64,000 nucleotides of DNA from Zygnema circumcarinatum (taxonomy: Eukaryota; Streptophyta; Zygnematophyceae; Zygnematales; Zygnemataceae), in contig CM074806.1 in assembly GCA_037447605.1 (NCBI GenBank), positions 3,356,577-3,420,576 of the forward strand. The letters run 5' to 3'. Positions within the stretch are counted from its first letter, which is position 1. Each line of letters begins with the position of its first letter. The position numbers were made by a program, and so were the translations under genes. The notes under the pieces were generated by a model. The model was not told the DNA's origin. It was given only the letters and a program-made list of their open reading frames with translations, and did not search any database. This document shows positions 9,873-23,436 of this stretch, piece after piece.

Positions 9873-11981
9873 ATGGGTCGCGCCATGAAGCCCAGGGGGG
9901 TTTCCACACTCCCCCTCCTCGCTGTCCTCCTCGCCTTTCTCGACAAGGCAGTTGTCCCCTCCCACGCTGAGATACCTTCTTTTGTGAAACTAGCCAAGCA
10001 TGTCGCCTCTTCTATTCCTCTCAGAGGCGGTCCCTTCTGGAAGACTAGGCCCTTCTCGGCCTCCGACGTCCCGGCCGCCAGCTGTGCAGTGCTGGATTGT
10101 CCCCCGTACAAGCTCGTGCATGAAGAGTCGGACTTTGAAATTCGGCGCTACCGCAACGCGACTTGGGTCGAAACAGAACCTCTTGAAGACGTCTCCTTCA
10201 TGAAGGCGACGTATCGGGGCTTTCACAGGTAGGAGCAGAATTCCATAATTGCTAAATTTTCCGCTCTTACGTTTGGGTCTTTTTTGGGTTTCTTTCTTGT
10301 GAAAGGAGTTGAATATGTAAATGCGTGGACATGCCGGTATTGGATTTATAACAGAGAGGTGTTGGGGACACTCTTTTTCCTTCCACGTGTGCTCTCAATT
10401 CTATGTGTTGCTACTGGAATGATTTTTAAAGAGTTCTGGTCGGCTGGATGATATATGACTGGATAGGTGTATATCGACTAATTATCTGTCGTTTTTTCCC
10501 TTGCTGCTTTCCCCACCCAACCGCCCCCTTGTTTTTTTGTCATTTTCATCATATTCAACAGTATCGTCCAATGTTGTTATTTGTTTCTTTACGCTGCATA
10601 CAAGTCCTCCACTCCCTCGGGAAGAAGATATGGAAGGGCCTGTCTCTGACTCCAAACAGCTATCTTCCACCCATTTTTTCATTGAGGCTTGTTTGTGATT
10701 CTTGAATCCTACGAGACAAGAAATTAAAAATTGAATCCTCCCATTAGCTCCTTACAGCGGCGTATTCGTTTTGAGGATGTTTTCCTGCGTTGACCTATTT
10801 GATGGAGATTTTCCACGGGTGGTTTTGGCAAGGGTACCGCAAATTGAGATGCAGGAACTTCATGAAAATAGTTAAAGAGATCGTAGGTTTGAGACTTGCA
10901 TTTAGAGGGATTGCCCTGGCCCCCGTTTTATTGGCTCATTCTGTTTCCAGGGCCGAGCTGAGGATTGAGTTTTAGATAGATTCCTGTACTTCATTCTGTT
11001 CTTATTCCTTCGACATTCTCCTCATCCTCCTTATTTATGATGGCCCTCATGTTAAGTGAAAAGCATGGACTGGTTCTCGAATTCTTTTGTTCACATAGGT
11101 GATGGGATGGAGTGGTTCTTTGAATGAGAGTTTTACCGGTATCGTCTCCAGCAAGTTATGAATTGTGTAGCTTTCGTCGTTTGAGTAGGCGCGGGTAAAA
11201 AATTTATGTCCTTGCAACTGTGAACATAAAAGTTACGAATTACAATTTTCGCTCTTTTCTGTTTTTTTTGTAAAGGTTTCTTTCTTCCTATGTAGTGGTA
11301 GCTGGAGTTGACAAGAGTGCATTTCGCTAGTTCTAGGTGGACGTCAAGAAGCATCATGCTTTGTTAGCTTTGTTCCTTCAGTTCTCATGTTCCTTTGTTG
11401 GCTCTGTTTTTGTGCCTGGTTGTTTTAATGCGTTTCTTGCTTATCTGAACCCTCCCCTCCTCTTTCTGGATGCTTCTTGCTTTTACAGCCTCTTCCAGTA
11501 CATTGAGGGGGAAAACGTCAACTTGACGCATGTGCCCATGACAGCACCAGTGTTGACTTCGATCATTCCCTCCGCTGGCCCATTTTGCTCCTCCGCCTTT
11601 GTTGTCCGCCTTTACCTCCCCTCAAGATTTTCGGATCCTGCCCCCCTTCCCAAGTCATCTCAAAGCCCGAAGCTCCAAATTTCATACTCAGGTGACGTTT
11701 GTGTGGCGGTACGCAAGTTCCCGGGATTTGCTACAGACTTCAACGTGGCTAAGGAGGCGGAGACGCTTGCGAAAACCTTGGAGAGAACGCCATGGGCAGA
11801 TGTTGTTGATGCCCAAAGGTCTAACGAGGCTTACTCGATCGCACAATACAACTCACCGTTCGAAATTACGAAGAGGGTTAATGAGGTTTGGGTGAAGATT
11901 CCAGTGCGCGAGAAGGATTTGGAGGAGTGCTTGCCAGTGAAGAAGGACGTTACCCTGAAGAAACGTTTATCGGAAGTTTGA
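9873..11981 (+). CDS. SOUL-family haem-binding protein, predicted secreted
   Basis: Exons 9873-10228 and 11489-11981 join in phase to give 282 residues. SOUL/HBP proteins bind haem or tetrapyrroles; some plant members are plastid or cytosolic. Family landmarks are CPPYKLVHEESDFEIRRY (about residues 75-92), then RGFHSLFQYIEGEN across the splice, VPMTAPVLT, and the C-terminal EAYSIAQYNSPF and RVNEVWV. The first ~35 residues (MGRAMKPRG, then a Leu/Ala/Val run ending in SHAE) look like a signal peptide, so this member probably enters the secretory pathway. A second ATG at 9885 gives a slightly shorter, equally good signal peptide. The single intron is 1,260 bp and holds no other gene. No His ligand is conserved across the family, so haem binding cannot be judged from sequence. 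Confidence 0.92.
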
Positions 11982-14900
11982 AAGGATGTACAGAGGAGAT
12001 TTGCTTTTGTTTGGAAGTTGGAAGCTTGGATGTAGGGCTCGTTCAGTTCCCGTTTGCGGACTTTGACGCACTTTTTTGGTTCTTGGTTGAAAGCAATTTT
12101 GTTTAGGAAAGTTTGCTTGATGTCTAGCGGGTTGAGCTGTGGCATTAGTTTGCTTGCAGTGTACATACAGGCGTTTAGATTAGCGAGGGCAATTTCTGGT
12201 TCGTTGTCAACGATTGCCGGACAATCCTGTATGCGATAAGCTGAGGTGTGCGGCGTGCCATGACGTGGGCCACAGCCATGCATCCTTCATAAATTCGTTG
12301 AGCGTGACATGCCCATGCCATCCTTCCTTTTCAGCGCACAATTGCAGCCACAAGTCGTCCAGCATAACGTATCGAGTATCGGCGTCCAGGGGTGTGCAGT
12401 GGGTGGCTTGAAATAACGTCAGTATAAATACAATTTCCAGCCCATCGCTGTACCGTACGTAGGGTCGTCAGCATCGTTACTGTAACATGCGGTTCAGCGA
12501 CGTCAGCAAGCTGGTTAGCGCATCTGATACCGTAGTCCCGCTTCTGCAATTCTGCGGCGAACGCCCGCTGCATGCGCACAGGCGATGCGAATGAAATGCT
12601 GCGGTTGTGACAAAACGAAAAAACAGTACTGGATGGCAGAGAAATGGCAAGAAAGAGCGCGGGGGTGAGCGGAAAGAAAAGAAATAAAGAGAGGAAATAG
12701 AAGGAAGGTAGGTGAGAAGGTGAAAAGAGAAATTGCTGAAAAGGTTGAAGCACAGAAGAGAGAGCAGCAAGAGAAATGGAGAAAGAGAGAGAAAGAGATC
12801 TGCTAGGGATGTCTGAGCGGAACAGACATCCACAGAGAGGGAGAGAGATAGAGAAGGTGGGGAGGGAGAATGGAACAGGAGAAAAAGAATGCATAACAAT
12901 GCAGGTTCCAATAGAACGGTAGAAACTCTGGAACGTCTTGCAACCGTACAATAAATCACAACATACAGATGCAGATATGTAGCGTTATTCCTAAAATAGG
13001 TTGAGAAATCGACTGATCAGGAAAACAATACTGTTCGCATTCCTTTTGTTCTCTTCCCACCCGTCTCCCTCCCCGTATTCTCCTCCCTAGACTCTTTCGA
13101 ATTCCCCATCGACCTTCCCGGCCCTTGCCACACTCTCGCCCGTCTCTCCCATCTCCGCCTCCCTCCCGTCTCTCCCCCCGTCTCCCTCCCTCCCTCCCTC
13201 CCTCCCTCCCTCTCCTGCCTGCCTGCCTGCCTGCCTGCCTGCACGGGCAGTGACTTTCTCGACCGTCGCCGCGAGCAGGAGGCGGCGCGGGGCGGGGCCG
13301 CGCTGCTTCGGTGGTTTGACCTCGCGACGGGCTGCGCGAGGGGGAGCGACTCCAAAGTCCAAGGCGGCGGCCAATGAGAGCTCGCCACGTTCACACGTTC
13401 GCCTACGTGGCGAGCTGCCCTTGGACGGCGGCCAGTTCGGTCCTGGAGGCCGTCGCTGCGTACAGAGTCAACGAAAGCCCCGCCTCCCGCGCCGCCTGCC
13501 CGCCCGCCCGCTGTGAGGGAGGGAGGGAGGGAGCGAGGGAGGGAGAGACGGGGGGGGGCGGGGCAGGGTGGGGCGAACTGGACCTGCCCCGCAATCCGCA
13601 GGCAGCGCCGAACACAGACAGCGTCCGGGCGGGCATGGGGGGCTGATGGCGGCATGGCAGGCCAATCGGAGTCGGACACGTAGGCAAGAGTCGCACCCGG
13701 TTCCATGCGAAATGTGCGGAACCTGAAACGCGCTCTGCGCAATTGGGCTCCGTTCGAAAGCGAGGCGCTGAGCATGACGGCCGGCCTGCGTCACTGTTTG
13801 GCCGCATTGGTGATGGCGAAGTCAAGCGGAGGCCCGAAAAGGCAGGACGCCGAGCTACTGTATGCTGTGGCATGGGGGTGGCTATGGGCCACGCCTTCTC
13901 TATGGTATGGTATGCGGGATGTGGAAAGGTAGGTTTAAGGGAGAGCCGCATCCATCCAATCATATCTTGCCCGCCCGCCCGCCCGCCCGCCGTACTGCCA
14001 CCACGAGATCCAGGCAGCCGCCTCCGGTCCGGTGGCGGCGGTCGGTCGCAAGGAAATGGACGGTTAACCTGCCCGCCCGCCCAATTCCCGCTCGCACGCA
14101 CGTACGCACGCCGCAACGGGAACAGAAAAAGTTTATTCCAACCTGCCGTACCGTACTCCCCGAAACGCTCCGTCCAAATCGACGGGCAGCGAAAAATAAT
14201 GTCAAATCTGGCCGCTAATGGTTGGTAATTCGAGTTGCACGATTCCGCGCCTTCAGTACAGTACCAGAATCTGTCGCCAAATTAAATAAATAAACAACGA
14301 CGAAAGTTGAGTTGCCAAAGTTTTCCGCTGCCCCAGACCGATTCGCCCCCTTTCTCAGGGCTGCCCGGCCCGGCCGCGGCGCGAGCAACTGTTTTCCGGG
14401 CGGTCGCCCTCCGGACGGACACACGGACGGACGGACGCACGGACGGGCCCAAGCTCCAAAGTTAACGGGGAGCGCAGTTGGCCCAGATTGGACGGCGGCC
14501 GTCCGTCCGATCTAGGGCTGCAGAACGGACGGTCCGGATGCGCTCTGCGGGCCGGTCAGGGGCAGCGCGGCGAGGCCCGGGAGGACGCTGCTCCGCGCCT
14601 TGTCTGGGCGAGGGCTGCCACGTGGCGGCCCTGCAGTCGCGGTTAACCTTGCGCGAAGGGTGGAGTCGGCATTTTTCTCCCTCTCTCTCTCCCCCTCCGT
14701 CCCCTCCGTCCCCTCCGTCGGCCCCCTCCCGACGGACCAGGAAGCCAGGCAGGCGCGGAGGGTGGGGCGCTAGGAGAGAGAGCATGAGGGGAGCAGGAGG
14801 GTGGGTAGGGAAGAAGCGCGGGTCAGCGAAGGGGGGTAGTTTAGGGTCTGGAAGCAACTGTTAGGGTTGCAGAGGTGGAAGGTGTGAGCACGGACGGGTG

Positions 14901-15090
14901 CTTCTTGTTTACTGGCGATGTTGATGTGTGTGTTAGATTGCAGGCGGCTTTGGGCGTTGGGTGGATTTGAGGGACAGTGCTCGAGAGTCGGCGGAAAATA
15001 ACGTAATTCGGGGGACAGCATTGGCGCAGGGGTGTAGAGTTCTTGGGGCGGAAGTGAGAACGGGGGAAGGAGTATCTTGAAAGAGTAGGG
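11982..15090. other. Gene-free, repeat-rich and partly very GC-rich intergenic region
   Basis: 12640-12860 is GA-rich. From about 13030 to 14800 the GC content is high, with many CpG and tetranucleotide arrays: (CCCT)n near 13180-13212, (GCCT)n near 13216-13242, (GGGA)n near 13515-13545, (GCCC)n near 13970-13992 and GGAC repeats near 14412-14440. Many overlapping frames are open there on both strands, but none has a recognisable domain or splice-consistent continuation. A CACGTG at 14619-14624 lies about 470 bp before the phytolongin start. TTTAGGG/TTAGGG motifs occur at 14840-14865. Confidence 0.6.
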
Positions 15091-18000
15091 ATGGGGCGAG
15101 AGCAGGAGCTGCTGTACTACGTGGCAGTTGCGAATGGCATGCAGATTGTGGAAAGTCATGCAAACGGCAGCGACGATTTGAACCGTATCGCTATAGACGC
15201 CCTGAAGGATGTTCCGGAACACAGTAGTCACTACAGTCTGGTCAGTGCCCGTGTTCGAAGTGCCTATTTTTGCTCTCCCTATCGGCTTTCGCTAGTTCTC
15301 TTATTCCTGAAGCATTTCTGTCTGCTTTGAACCGAGTGCATGTGGCAGACTAGCCTTTAGGGTTTGACACGGCAACCGTTGGAGTAGTAACATTGGGAAG
15401 AAGCTCTTGGAAATCATGCATCACTGTCAATAACTGCCCTTTGACGAAATGCTGTGAAAGGGGCCCAGTCATTGCAGAGATTTTAATCCCTTGATTTAGT
15501 ACGCATAGTTGGTGGTTGTGATGGCAAAAGGTATTGTAGGGCAAAACCAGGCGAAGGATCTGCCTGCACTTCCTGCTTGAATGAAGAGTGAGCCCCCAAC
15601 GGGTGGTAGGCTGCTTGGATTGATCGCCAACACTGTTGAATTGCAGCCAGCACGTACGGTTGCCTCATGAATGATTGACCTGCTTCTCGATACATACAGT
15701 GTCCCGGGCGTTGTCAGATAAAACTTCTGTCACTGGGGGCTGTGGATAGTGCCTCCCATGTCTGCTTATATGGCAGTTTTGAATCATGCACTTCCTATCT
15801 CAACAGCTTGATACCACCATCTCCGAAGCTTTCAGAAGCGTTTTTTCGAAACGCCGGTTAGGGATTAATCTGCAGTTGAAAAGATTACGCGCCCTTTTAT
15901 GGGAAACTACAGGAATGCTGAAGTGAAACTGTTTCGACTTTTCGGGACTGCTGAAAGTTGATTTCGTTAGCCACCCTCAAGGCTTTTTATAGTCTACCTA
16001 GTGGACCTGATTCCAGACCTTGAGCTTTGATGGAGTTTGCTGTTTGCTGAACGGATGTTCTTCTAATGCCCTGGAATGTGAAACTGCCCATGAGAGGCAT
16101 ATTCAGCATGCTGATTTCACTTCTCGGGATAATGTCCTTTCGGTCAAAAGAAGGACAGAATTGCCCCAGTTCTGAAGCTGCTTGCTCAGGTCTGTAGAAT
16201 GCCGATCAGTTGGATTGCATTCATGTTCTTAGTCGTTTCTAACGAGTGGTGATAGTTTTGTCAATGTTCGACACTGATGGAGCTATAGGCTTGCTGCTTC
16301 TTTGGAGCTTTTGGAGAGAACTTGTGTTGAGGCAGTATTGCATGGTTGACGACTTTATATCCGCCACTTTCTGCGTGTTCGTTATTATCTCCAGTAGGAT
16401 GTCTGGCAAACGGCATGTGCTTTCCTCATCATTACACCACGCAATAGACCCCTTCTCGACGATGTTTAGTGCACCATGTTTTTAAATTTTTACCTGTGAA
16501 AACTTTCTGAGATGTGAAACAATGTTTGCACCCCCCTTTTGCAGGGCTTTGATGACACAATTTTTGTGTTTATGCGAGACAAAAAAAACCACGATCTTGT
16601 TTACATGCTCGTAGGTCACTCCGTTCTCACCAAGGAAAAGGCATGGAAACATCTTTCAGACCTCCGTGACAGTTATTGGAAGCAGAAGTCTCAGAAGCAT
16701 CGCTCAGTGGATGGGTTGAAGCACCACATGCAGGATCTAGTCAAGAGAGTGAAGGACACAATTCCTCCGCGAGTGGACTTAATAGTCTACCCTGATGCAC
16801 CACGAAATTATCTCGTGCCAAAAGAGGGAGATGAAGAGCCGGAGCTGGTCCCCCTGTCCCGGTTGTCTGCACCTCCCGGACGGAAAAGCTTGCAGGAGGA
16901 GTTGGCAGAGTTGGGTGATTCAGAAGATGATGAGCCGATTGTTGACTCTCCAACCAAACTTTCATCAGGATCAGGTTTGAGAGTTGCAAGTGGAGCTCAG
17001 GCAGAGGGAGGCTCTCAGCCCGGGAGTGGAGGAGGGGCATTTAACTTCTTGCAGGCCCAATCTGGGTTTGGGAAGAAGTCATTAGCATGGTCTGTTGAAA
17101 TAAAGAACGCAGTGCCGCCAGTGAATATGAAGTCTGGACTGAAGCAACCAACGTGGTCTATGGAGTTAAGTGCAAAGAATAAACAACAACATCTGCAAGG
17201 GCAGGCCCATCCACCCACTGAGGATGAGGGCCCTCCATCGAAGGATTTTGACAAGCCAAACCATTCCCTTTTGAGCTGGGCTATGAAGCGAGGAGGGCCA
17301 ATACCAGAAGTGCCTTTGGCATTAGGCCGGGAGCAAAAGTCAAGTTCTGGCAGCAATGATGCGTCGCCATCGTATGACAGTGCAGAACCAAGTGACAGAG
17401 CAACTGATGGTGGGTCGGAGCCGGATTCAGTGCCGCTTTGGGGAACCTCAAGTGTCAGTTCTGACGAATTTCAAAGGAGGCAGCAGACTGGGGGGCAGTC
17501 TGGTGGATCACGGAAGAAAGGATCACCTGGTGGCATGATAGGTTATATCCAACGCAGTAACTCCAAATCACAGGAATATCCATCTAAGGTTTCACCAGAA
17601 GAACGATTTCATCCCCGTGAAATTAGAACAGACGTGTACAGAGTTCATGAAAATGAAGGCTTCTACTCAGAGCGTAGCAAACCTGTAGCGGGAAGGATTA
17701 GTGCGATGGCACCGTCTGGTTTATCGTGGCATGAGGAGATTCGGAGATATAACATCTCCATGGGTCTTGCTGCTCCAAAGCCGTTTTCTGGTACACTGGC
17801 AAGCCCAGCGCGTGACGGGACAGTTTCTGGTATGGCAGCACCAACAGAACAAATTGTGAAGAAGACAACCACTCCGACATCACAGGGAGGGAGCTGGCCT
17901 GTGCGAGACAACGTTCATAGCACCGAACCCCATAATCAGGTAAGCATCCTGTCAGAGGAGTCGCTTGTACTTGTCTGTAGTGAGTGTGCTAGCATGTAAT

Positions 18001-21000
18001 TGAACTATCAGAATGTAATTAGTGGGTTGCTGCCTGTCTCGTATGGATGACCCTGTAGAGCTCGGTGACTGGTACATTTGTGAGAGAAATCAGAGGTCCA
18101 AGGCCAGAGAACTACTATGCACTCGTTCCCCCCTCTCCCTCCTCCGAACCGTCGATACCTTTTAATAAGGGTTGGAGTTTGACATCAACTAGTTTTGGTA
18201 TACCTTGTTATTGGCACGAACTTTGTAAAGTGCATTCTTCAGCTCAGACCATACTTCTGATATGGGAAAATCTTCAGTTTGCTTCAGACCACTTGCTATT
18301 GTTTGCGGAGCTGGCTTTGAGAAAGCAAGCAACAGGAATGATGCTCCAAAATGTTTAAGATTAAAATATGAGATGATTCCAGTTTGATAAGTGTACTTGC
18401 GCTGATTTTGGACTTCCATCCGAAAGCAGGTAAGTGCCGGAATGGCAGAGGACGTGCCTGCTGTTTGCATTCTCCGACTTTTCCCTGCCATCGGCATTTA
18501 GGCTGCAGCTTAACTACAAAAAACTTGACGTGACAGGAATAGGTTGGAATAAGGCCAAGTGTCGAATAAAGGCTACACTTGCTTTAGAGAGAAAGCAGGG
18601 CTTGACCTCTCTTGGCCTCTAGTCAGTTTGGCCTTGAGATTACTCTGCAGTCATTACATTTGGTGGTAACCAGGCTGATTATCGATGTTTTGCAAGCTTT
18701 TCAATTTACTGGTCATTAGGAGCCAAGGAGCATGGCACAACGTGGTGTGATGAAGCCCGCATGACATATGAATCCACTCAGTTTGATAAAATCCAGTTTT
18801 GGTTAACCTGTCGAACTATCGCTTTGATCAGATCATCAAACCAAACCCCTCAGGTCCACTGAAATGGGTGGACTCCGAGTCTTTATTCATAAACTTTCTT
18901 GATGCTCCATATCCGGTGTTTTTCTTCTAGTTTTAAAAATGAGTCATAGCCATTCGGAGTGTTGGTGTTGACCGGACGATTTGTCTTCTTTTGGCTTGAA
19001 TTTTTGGACTTTGTTTGGGCCTTCAATGAGTTCGAGATAAAGAGCACTATGCCTGTACTGGTTTTGAGTGAAGAAGCTGCTTCTGACCTTTTAGTGCTGG
19101 GCCTGTCTGGAGGTAGGTGGCGGTAAAGCGACCTCAAGATACCTGGAAAAAGGTTCGCTCTTACTGTTTCAAACCTGGGAATTGGGTTTGATGGGTGAGG
19201 CCTAGGCACCAAAGGCTCTGCATGGTCCTTCACCGGAGTTTGCATTCGCACATGCATGAAGTGTGAGGTTGACATTTTTACCTAGTAAATCAATACATCT
19301 GTACACAGTCTTGCAGGGTAGTGGTACGTAGGAGGTGGTTGAGTGTGCGGAAGTAGTTCCTGCTGCCGACTCTGTCACACGATCCATGCCACTAGTTGCT
19401 ACGTTTGTTTGCAATTGACATTTTCGCTGGCATCAAGTCTCGTCTTCAACATACATGTATGGAAATGGTTTGCATGAGCTGACTTGCTTGTATGCTTTCC
19501 AAAGCGTAACGTTTTCATGTGTCATTCTACTCGGGTATGCTATGCGGAACCATTAGCAATTGAAAGTTCCCGCTAGTTTCTCATCATCTTTGGTATTTCC
19601 ATTGGAAGTAGTCTGTATGCATTCAGTTTACTTCTTTCTGCTTAATACATAGTATTGTTTTGTGAGAGCCATTTTGAACCTTTATGAATGGTAAATTGTA
19701 ACCTTTCTGATAGTACAAGTGTGAAACTTGTCTCTCTTCGAATGCGTTTGGATGTCTGGAAATATGCACGCGGTCTTTCTCTTGCTGAAGTCCAAAAAAA
19801 CTATATCTTGCTTCATTAAGTCGTTTCGTCCGTCAATCAGTGTGCAAAGGCCAAGTTGAGAGTTTCCAATGGCTTGCTTCCATGAATTTGGGTTGGCGCT
19901 TTCTCTGTCCAAGAGCATCTGTCACTAAAATTCTTCAGCAATGGAAGCAAGCTGAAGCCTTCAATTTGGGTCCCGATGCAGGTGTCTTTTGTAGACCCTC
20001 GTTGACATATCCTTGGTTCAGAAATTGAGCTTTTGATAGTCAGAGGTGTTTTCTGTTAAGATTCATTACGGCAATGTGTTGTTTTGAGGAAAGAAGGCTT
20101 TCTGCATCTGAAATCTTTGTGATTTGCTGCTGGATTTAAAGTGTGTATGAGAGAGAATAGGAGAGTAAAAGGGAGCGATCAAAGGAATGGTGTTAGACGG
20201 TGAGAGTGGAGGAAGGATGGGAAAGAGACAGCTACCTACAGGAATGGGAGGGGTAAGGTGCAGAGTGGGATAGAGTGTGAAGTCAGTGTGAGAGAGTGAG
20301 GGGGAGAGATAGGCAGAGAGAGTGAATCGAGTGTATGTCTTGACTTGTGTGGTTGGCATGAAGGAGGCTGTTTGTTAGAGAAATGACTGCAGGCTTTTGT
20401 GCCTCTTCCCTTCAGGCTGATGACATGGCAAGAAGCCCTTCTTGGGCCTACTGCCGTGCGATGGGGCAGAAAGCAAAGGCTGTACTCACCGCCATTGGAA
20501 CTTTGGGAGCTTTAAGAACGCCCGGGGGGCGTATAGACTCGTGTTGAGGCACGTTTGCTTTCTTTTGTTGTCGCTCAACTGCTGCTTTTTCTTATTTCCT
20601 GTATGCTTATATCCTGCGGGAGCTGGTATATTTCCACTGCTGTTCATTTGTAAACAGCTTTTTTGTCATCAGCTATTAACCTGGTCAAGGCATAGACTAC
20701 CTGCTAGACGATTATCACGAGTTGTTCGTTCATTTTTCTTGAATTGGCTTTTCGTAGAGGGGCTTCATGGTTTTTCGACCTTATTGACGGGCCCTTTTGT
20801 CTGCGCAATAGCAGAGAAGTTGCTATGCTTTGTTTTACTGTACTGGTAGTGGCCTTGCGGAATGGTGTGTAGCAGATGTGTACTGTTGCTCGACTATTAA
20901 TACTCAGGCTTCAGTTTCTTGCCTCTGACTCACCTCTTTACATTTCAGATGTGAAAGGCAACGCACATGACAAGCACAATTGACAGAATGTGTCGTATGG

Positions 21001-22169
21001 TATAGATTTGATTATGCTGTTGCCTCAGAGTTCCGTCCAGTTCTTGGAAAGGACGTCAGCTTTTGATGAAATCAAAGGACCTTTAAAATCAGTTTATTGA
21101 TTGGGCAAGCTGCTGAGGGGCTATACTTTAGTAGAGGAGTCCGGTCCCTCTTTCATGTCTGCAAGAGCCTTGTGAATGGAAATTGCGTTCCGACTGACTG
21201 GGGGGGGGGCCTCAGCTCGAGGCCAAACACTGAGTGCTTTGTGTAGGGTGCGTTTGGTTCATCCGATTGTTCTGACGCATAAACCAAAAGCATCCCTCTG
21301 CTTATGCATCGTATGGGTGGAAAACTTGTGTCCTTCAAATCTGATGGTGTGCGTCTGGTGGTGAAGCATCATGCTGCACATACAGCCTCCTCGCTCGCTA
21401 TTTCTGGGTAGTTTGAAGCAGCCTTCCTTACGCAGTTGTTCTTTGGATTGTCCACAGCCACCACAACGTCAACCTCAGCCAAGAAAGCGTCCTGGCTGTT
21501 TTTGCCTTTGGTAAGGCTTGCCCCCTGCATGGCTGGTGAAGAAGAGCGGCATGGGCATGGGACAGAGATGATGCTGCCCATGGCATCCACTGGCATGCAC
21601 ATGCGCGTGTATGGTTACTGACTGTTTCGCCTACACCAGTCCCCTTTGAGCAGCTCATGGTCTATCGTCTGCAACTCACCGTTTCCACGAGCACCGTTCC
21701 TTTGTGTTTTTGCTGGTGCTTATGTTTGGTTGCCACGCAATTGTGCATTGCCGTGTGACCCATCTCTTTGTGTTCTTTCGTGTGCAAGCAGGAAAGTCAA
21801 ACTGAGGCCTCTTTGCTTGCCTTGCCTTTCTCTGGACTCTTGAGCTGTTCCAGAAACCGCTCCTTCTTTCAGTTTCCCTCCCATATATTCGCTGATGGCT
21901 TGTCTCTGCAGCTCTTACCTAGTCTGTTTAAGATTGGCAGGACTGGATGAGCGATTTGGTAAGCTGTTCGCAGTGTGTGTGCAGTGTTCTGTGTTTCCTG
22001 TCACCCTCCGACTCTTCATTGCCAAGGTCGTGCCACTAACCTGGCTGTTGTGTTGCTTGGATCGTGGCAGACGATCAAGCTGGCGATCGGAGTCAACCTT
22101 GTAGCCATGGCAGCGTGCATCATAGCGTGGCTGGCCATCTGTGGGGGGCTGGAATGCCTCACTAGTTAA
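15091..22169 (+). CDS. Phytolongin (longin domain, long disordered region, C-terminal membrane anchor)
   Basis: Proposed exons are 15091-15240, 16545-17939, 18059-about 18170 (or 18197), 21458-21510 and 22071-22169. Phases fit throughout and give about 602-611 residues. The N-terminus (LLYYVAVANGMQIVESHANG, then IAIDALKDVPEHSSHYSL and GFDDTIFVFM…LVYMLVGHSVL) is a longin fold as in VAMP7-type SNAREs. The last exon encodes a hydrophobic helix ending in WLAICGGLEC, the hallmark C-terminus of phytolongins. These are plant non-SNARE longins of the endomembrane system (known members sit on ER, Golgi, post-Golgi and plasma membrane). Known phytolongins have about 250-280 residues. Here some 380 residues rich in Ser, Gly, Pro, Lys and Asp/Glu stand between the longin domain and the anchor. 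Exons 1, 2 and 5 are solid; 3 and 4 rest on phase and splice signals, and the 3.3-kb intron between them could hide another exon. Confidence 0.85.
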
Positions 22170-23436
22170 GCCCGTTTCAATAAGTGGCTCCCGTACAAGA
22201 TCGGAGACCAGACAACCTGATTCATGCGGGTTGCATGGTGGTAGTTGAGAAATGGTTTGAATTTCTCGCCAAGCAAGTGTACCCCTTTTTATGTCTTACG
22301 TTACTGGTCATGGAGCGACGATTTGACACGTTGGCAAGGAGACACAGGCAGAGAGTGCGGCTTTGTATACATATGTCGGTGTCCTGTTGGAACGCTCAGA
22401 CTGGGGCCGGGGAGCGTGCTGTCATTGCAGCACACTTCTCTTTGATAGGGGGGTGGCGTCCTTTTGAGATAAGTGGAGATTTTGGTGCACTTCCAAGCAA
22501 GGAAGTTTTAGGTCTAATGGAGTCTTGCTATTTGTGGCATTCATATTATTAGGGGATGGGTGGTGCATGCCTATGGCAGGTACTTACCATGGCCTCCAAG
22601 CAATTACAGCGTAATAGTGAATCTGAAGTATGTGGTGACCTTCTTTATGGAAGAAGATGAGTCTACATTAACCGAGCCGTTTAGCGTACGGTAATTGTTG
22701 CATTGTGGTGCCATGTTGAGTGAAATCGTTACTTGTTGGTCACTTTGTCATGGGATGGCGTTGATGATGTGCAGCCACAGACTTCTGTGCGCTGGTTAGT
22801 CTAGCAGCGCACATTGTCGATTGTGCAATGCTATGCGAACATGCACATTCACCAAGCTTTGACGAGCGAGGAAGCACGTGCCAAATGAGAAGGCACTCGC
22901 ATGCTTGCGGTACACATATACTATACGGGAATATACTGAAGTAATATAGTGCCATACGGGACTTTGCTGAAACGAGCCCTCATAGAGTACCACTAAATGC
23001 TGAATTTTTAGAAAATTACCAATAGTTTACCTCAATACGCGATTGCTCCTGACATCTGCCCGCGAACCTTTTTCTCAAAATCTCTTAGATTGAGCGCGAC
23101 AACACGATATCCAAACATTGAAGAGCATTGTACATATCGCCTTCGATCCCAGCAGAGCGGGATGCTGAGTATGTGCGGACCAGTTTTCCCTTCGTCGCAT
23201 ACTTTTCCCTATAATTGCCGTAGTATCGTCGCTCAGCTCAACGTGCAGGTAAATCAGTACTGGTGCTTAGTGATATCGAATGTTGAGTTTTCTGAACATT
23301 CAATCGTTTCGACAATTTCAACATATCGTCGAGACATCTAATCGGTTCTACGCATTAAGCATTGCGTTTTGTAGGCTGCAATACATCGTTGATGAGCTTC
23401 AACATGAACATGAACCACAAGGGACAAAAGTTCAGT
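22170..23436. other. Phytolongin 3' flank and intergenic sequence
   Basis: Probable 3' untranslated sequence followed by AT-richer intergenic DNA. I see no coding exon, transposon end or tandem repeat. Confidence 0.4.

Noticed and set aside
13017-14857. Several long overlapping frames in the GC-rich island
   Set aside because: Stops are scarce because of GC content; composition is Arg/Pro/Gly, with no domains and no splice-consistent extension.
18883-19418. Minus-strand frames within the long phytolongin intron
   Set aside because: No domain and no splice partners; they lie inside a supported intron.
20413-20545. Possible exon after CCCTTCAG in the phytolongin intron
   Set aside because: The acceptor is good, but its phase does not fit exon 3 (an immediate stop results) and no donor-linked continuation was found.
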